This document shows, piece after piece, positions 61,824 through 64,000 of a stretch of DNA of 64,000 nt. The notes under the pieces are model-generated. The model made no database searches. It was not told where the DNA came from and saw only the letters and a program-made list of their open reading frames with translations. Every line of letters begins with the position of its first letter. Position 1 is the stretch's first letter. The stretch covers positions 62,001 through 126,000 of the forward strand of contig JANXBX010000006.1 in assembly GCA_025060595.1 (NCBI GenBank). Reading direction: 5' to 3'. Both the position numbers and the translations under genes were made by a program. The DNA is from Synergistota bacterium (GTDB lineage: Bacteria > Synergistota > GBS-1).

Positions 61824-63158
61824 TTAAAATATAGCCATAAATACCAATATCATAACAAGGGTTGTAACCGCATTAATAGCAGTGGCCAAAGTATAGGTCT
61901 TAAAACCACCTTTAGTAGTTAGCCCTGAGACCTTAGCAACAACCCAAAAACCGCTATCGTTTATATGACATCCCAAAAGAGCTCCAGAACCAATAGCCAA
62001 TGCTAGCCACAAGCCAGGTACATTGAGCTGAGATATCAAAGGAGCCATAAGATTGGCAGTGGTTATTATAGCAACAGTTCCTGAACCTTGAGCTATCTTT
62101 ATAACAGAAGCTATTATCCATGCTAAAAACAGAATAGGTATCTGATAAACTTTCATAGCTTCTGCTAAAACCTTTCCTATATTACTTCCACCTAAAACGG
62201 CCCCAAGAGATCCACCTGCGCCAGTTATAAGTAAAACTATTCCAGCGCTTGCAAGAGCCTTATCTACAGACTTAGATAAACTCTCTCTGTCCATGGTGGT
62301 ATAACCCACATAGAGGGCACACATCGCACCTAAAAGCATAGCTATGTTCCTATCACCTATGAAAAGAAGGAAGCTACCAAAAGGACCTGGTTCCTTTCCA
62401 GCTATAACCCTTACCAAAGAAGCTAAAAGAATCAAAACTATAGGTGTAACTATAGGAAGAAGAGAAAGAGCAAGAGAGGGAAGTTTACCCTTCGTTGTCT
62501 CTTCGTAAGAAACATCCTTAAAGAAAACATCTTCATCTTCAGAGGTATTCCAGAAACCCTTAACCTGAGTTATAAACTTATAGATGTAGAGAGCCAAGAA
62601 AGCTCCAGGTGCTCCAACTAAAAAGCCTCCCAAGATCATCTTTCCTAAAGGAACCTTCAAGGTATCAGCCACAACCAAAGGCCCAGGGGTAGGTGGAATA
62701 AGCATATGAGCCGTTCCTAAACCGATGATAAGCGAAGATAAAAGAAGAGGCACGCTTCCACTAGTAACTTTAGCGATCCTTCTTGCTATAGGAGCTAAGA
62801 TTATAAAGCCGACGTCAAAAAATACAGGCGTAGATACTATCAGCGAAGCGGAACAAAGCGCTTCAGGTGTCCTCTTAGGAGAGAAAACCCTCAGTAAGGA
62901 TCTAACTATACTCTCAACAGCACCAGAGTCAGCCAAAAGCTGTCCTATAATCACACCGAAACCTACAACTAAGCCTATTCCCGTCATTGTGGTACCAAAT
63001 CCAGAAGCTATTGTAGAAGCGGTTTTTAAAGCACCTTGACCCGAAGCTATTCCAAAGTACAAAGCTCCCAAGATCAAACCAAAGACTGGAGACCATCTAT
63101 AGCGTATTATAAGTATCAGAGCTATCGCTATAGCAACAACTAAATGAAACACAAGCAT
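61824..63158 (-). CDS. GntP family gluconate/sugar-acid permease
   Basis: 444 residues with about 12 membrane helices and GntP motifs: VGFGVIIGQLLADSGAVESIV near the start, HMLIPPTPGPLVVAD near 150-165, IKIAQGSGTVAIITTANLMAP near 360 and GCHINDSGFWVVAKVSGL. Imports gluconate or another aldonic/hydroxy acid with H+. Lies between an enolase-superfamily dehydratase and a cupin, consistent with sugar-acid catabolism. ATG after GGAGGAGGTG. Confidence 0.93.
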   Translation of the reverse strand: MLVFHLVVAIAIALILIIRYRWSPVFGLILGALYFGIASGQGALKTASTIASGFGTTMTGIGLVVGFGVIIGQLLADSGAVESIVRSLLRVFSPKRTPEALCSASLIVSTPVFFDVGFIILAPIARRIAKVTSGSVPLLLSSLIIGLGTAHMLIPPTPGPLVVADTLKVPLGKMILGGFLVGAPGAFLALYIYKFITQVKGFWNTSEDEDVFFKDVSYEETTKGKLPSLALSLLPIVTPIVLILLASLVRVIAGKEPGPFGSFLLFIGDRNIAMLLGAMCALYVGYTTMDRESLSKSVDKALASAGIVLLITGAGGSLGAVLGGSNIGKVLAEAMKVYQIPILFLAWIIASVIKIAQGSGTVAIITTANLMAPLISQLNVPGLWLALAIGSGALLGCHINDSGFWVVAKVSGLTTKGGFKTYTLATAINAVTTLVMILVFMAIF

Positions 63159-63177
63159 AAATTAACACCTCCTCCTA

Positions 63178-64000
63178 TTAAAATGCATATTTATTCAAGG
63201 CTTCTTCATTTACATCTATCCCTAAGCCTGGTCCATCAGGCGGGATAGCATAACCATCAACTATCTCCAACGGGGTTCTCAGCACCTCCTCCCTTAAGGG
63301 TGTTAAAGAGACATCCCTTGGCACCTCTAAGCGGTTAGGAACTGCACAAGCAAAGTGAAGGGTAGCTGCAAAACCCACATCGCTACCATAAAAGTGAGGT
63401 GAATAAGGAAGCCCTCTTTCTTTCAGCAGATCGCATACCTTTCTCATTTCACCTATACTTCCCACTCTCGTTATATCAGGCATACCAATATCTATAGCTT
63501 TAAGGTCAAGGGCTTTCCTAAAGTCGCTAATACCGAAATAGTTTTCTCCAGCAGCAAGGGGGATGGTTAATCTTTCAGCTATTTCCGACATGGTTTTCAG
63601 GTCTTCACAGAGCGTAGGCTCTTCTATCCAGTCAGCTCCAGCTTCTTCCACCCTAAGCACCATTTCATAAGCCTCCTCGCTTTCCCAACCTTGATTAGCA
63701 TCCACGTAAACCTTAACATCCTTACCAACGATAGATCTCGCCTTCTTTACAAGAATAACATCCTCTTCTTTGTCAAAACCTACCCTTATCTTCAAAGCCT
63801 TAAAACCAAGTTTTAAACACATAGTTAAAGAGCTCTCCAAATCAGACATATCCATACCTATCGCATAAAGTAGAACTTTATCCTTTTTCCCTCCGAGAAG
63901 CTTATAGAGAGGCTTATCCTCTACTTTACCCTTTATATCCCATAGCGCTATGTTAATGGCACTTATAGCCTGGTATATACAACCGCGAGCCCCCCACTGA
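63178..64000 (-). CDS. Mandelate racemase/muconate-lactonizing (enolase superfamily) enzyme, 5' end missing
   Basis: 274 codons to the window edge; the frame opens upstream with AINIALWDIKGK and PLYKLLGG, so the amino terminus is outside the window. Active-site pattern is KALKIRVG (K-x-R), metal ligands in YVDANQGW, WIEEP and AGENYF, and an Asp-His dyad (IDIGMPD, PYSPHFYGSDVG). That dyad is typical of sugar-acid dehydratases in the mandelate racemase group. With GntP and a cupin it probably degrades the imported acid. Exact substrate unknown. Confidence 0.9.
   Translation of the reverse strand, partial: QWGARGCIYQAISAINIALWDIKGKVEDKPLYKLLGGKKDKVLLYAIGMDMSDLESSLTMCLKLGFKALKIRVGFDKEEDVILVKKARSIVGKDVKVYVDANQGWESEEAYEMVLRVEEAGADWIEEPTLCEDLKTMSEIAERLTIPLAAGENYFGISDFRKALDLKAIDIGMPDITRVGSIGEMRKVCDLLKERGLPYSPHFYGSDVGFAATLHFACAVPNRLEVPRDVSLTPLREEVLRTPLEIVDGYAIPPDGPGLGIDVNEEALNKYAF

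Noticed and set aside
1-64000. tRNA, rRNA, CRISPR array or insertion sequence
   Set aside because: I scanned the gaps for cloverleaf-like arms, spaced direct repeats and transposase motifs and saw none; the gaps are mostly short and AT-rich. A covariance-model scan would settle this.

Overview
The window looks like chromosomal DNA from an anaerobic, probably thermophilic, peptide- and amino-acid-fermenting bacterium. Arginine is mostly AGA/AGG and isoleucine mostly ATA, and TTG and GTG starts behind strong Shine-Dalgarno (SD) sites are common. Amidohydrolases, D-aminoacylase, peptide and carboxylate transporters, an aldehyde:ferredoxin oxidoreductase and many chemoreceptors dominate. A clostripain-type protein ends in a short Gly-Cys plus hydrophobic plus basic tail that resembles the Synergistota-type CTERM signal. 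I therefore favour Synergistota, but this is inference. I saw no rRNA, tRNA, IS element, phage or CRISPR.

Layout. 1-1020: 5' part of carA with a T-box leader. 1-7.4 kb: TSUP permease, paired half-permeases, an AbgT transporter with its M20 amidohydrolase, and a chemoreceptor. 7.5-15.7 kb: an SfsA-GIY-YIG fusion nuclease, then a tight seven-gene operon (racemase-like, DUF917, DUF1177, AroM, two M29-like peptidases, OPT oligopeptide transporter). 15.8-26.1 kb: Zn/Cd P-type ATPase, M20/D-aminoacylase/YfcC operon, PAS-GAF-HD-GYP protein, Cache chemoreceptor. 26.1-41.6 kb: a long catabolic region on the minus strand (AOR, MoaD-like, cupin, creatininase family, nitroreductase, CoA-transferase, tripartite TctABC transporter with an embedded ferredoxin, Ldh_2, GntR, two-subunit fumarase, malic enzyme). 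41.8-47 kb: prepilin-like protein, clostripain, glycan transferases. 47-53.3 kb: a complete LysW-dependent lysine/arginine operon with two LysX/ArgX-type ligases. 53.4-64 kb: anion permease, TPR protein, sodium symporter, a SPASM fragment, a chemoreceptor fused to a PhnD-like binding domain, DUF362 and DUF59 proteins, and a cupin/GntP/enolase-superfamily sugar-acid set.

The most interesting regulatory discovery is upstream of the LysW operon. A 37-codon leader ORF has 7 Lys and 2 Arg codons. It is followed by mutually exclusive RNA pairings and a 12-bp intrinsic terminator, which is the architecture of a ribosome-mediated attenuator. The most unusual protein is the cytosolic chemoreceptor carrying a substrate-binding-protein domain at its C-terminus. 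The two large operons at 8.7-15.7 kb and 26-41.6 kb look like coherent but incompletely characterised catabolic systems.
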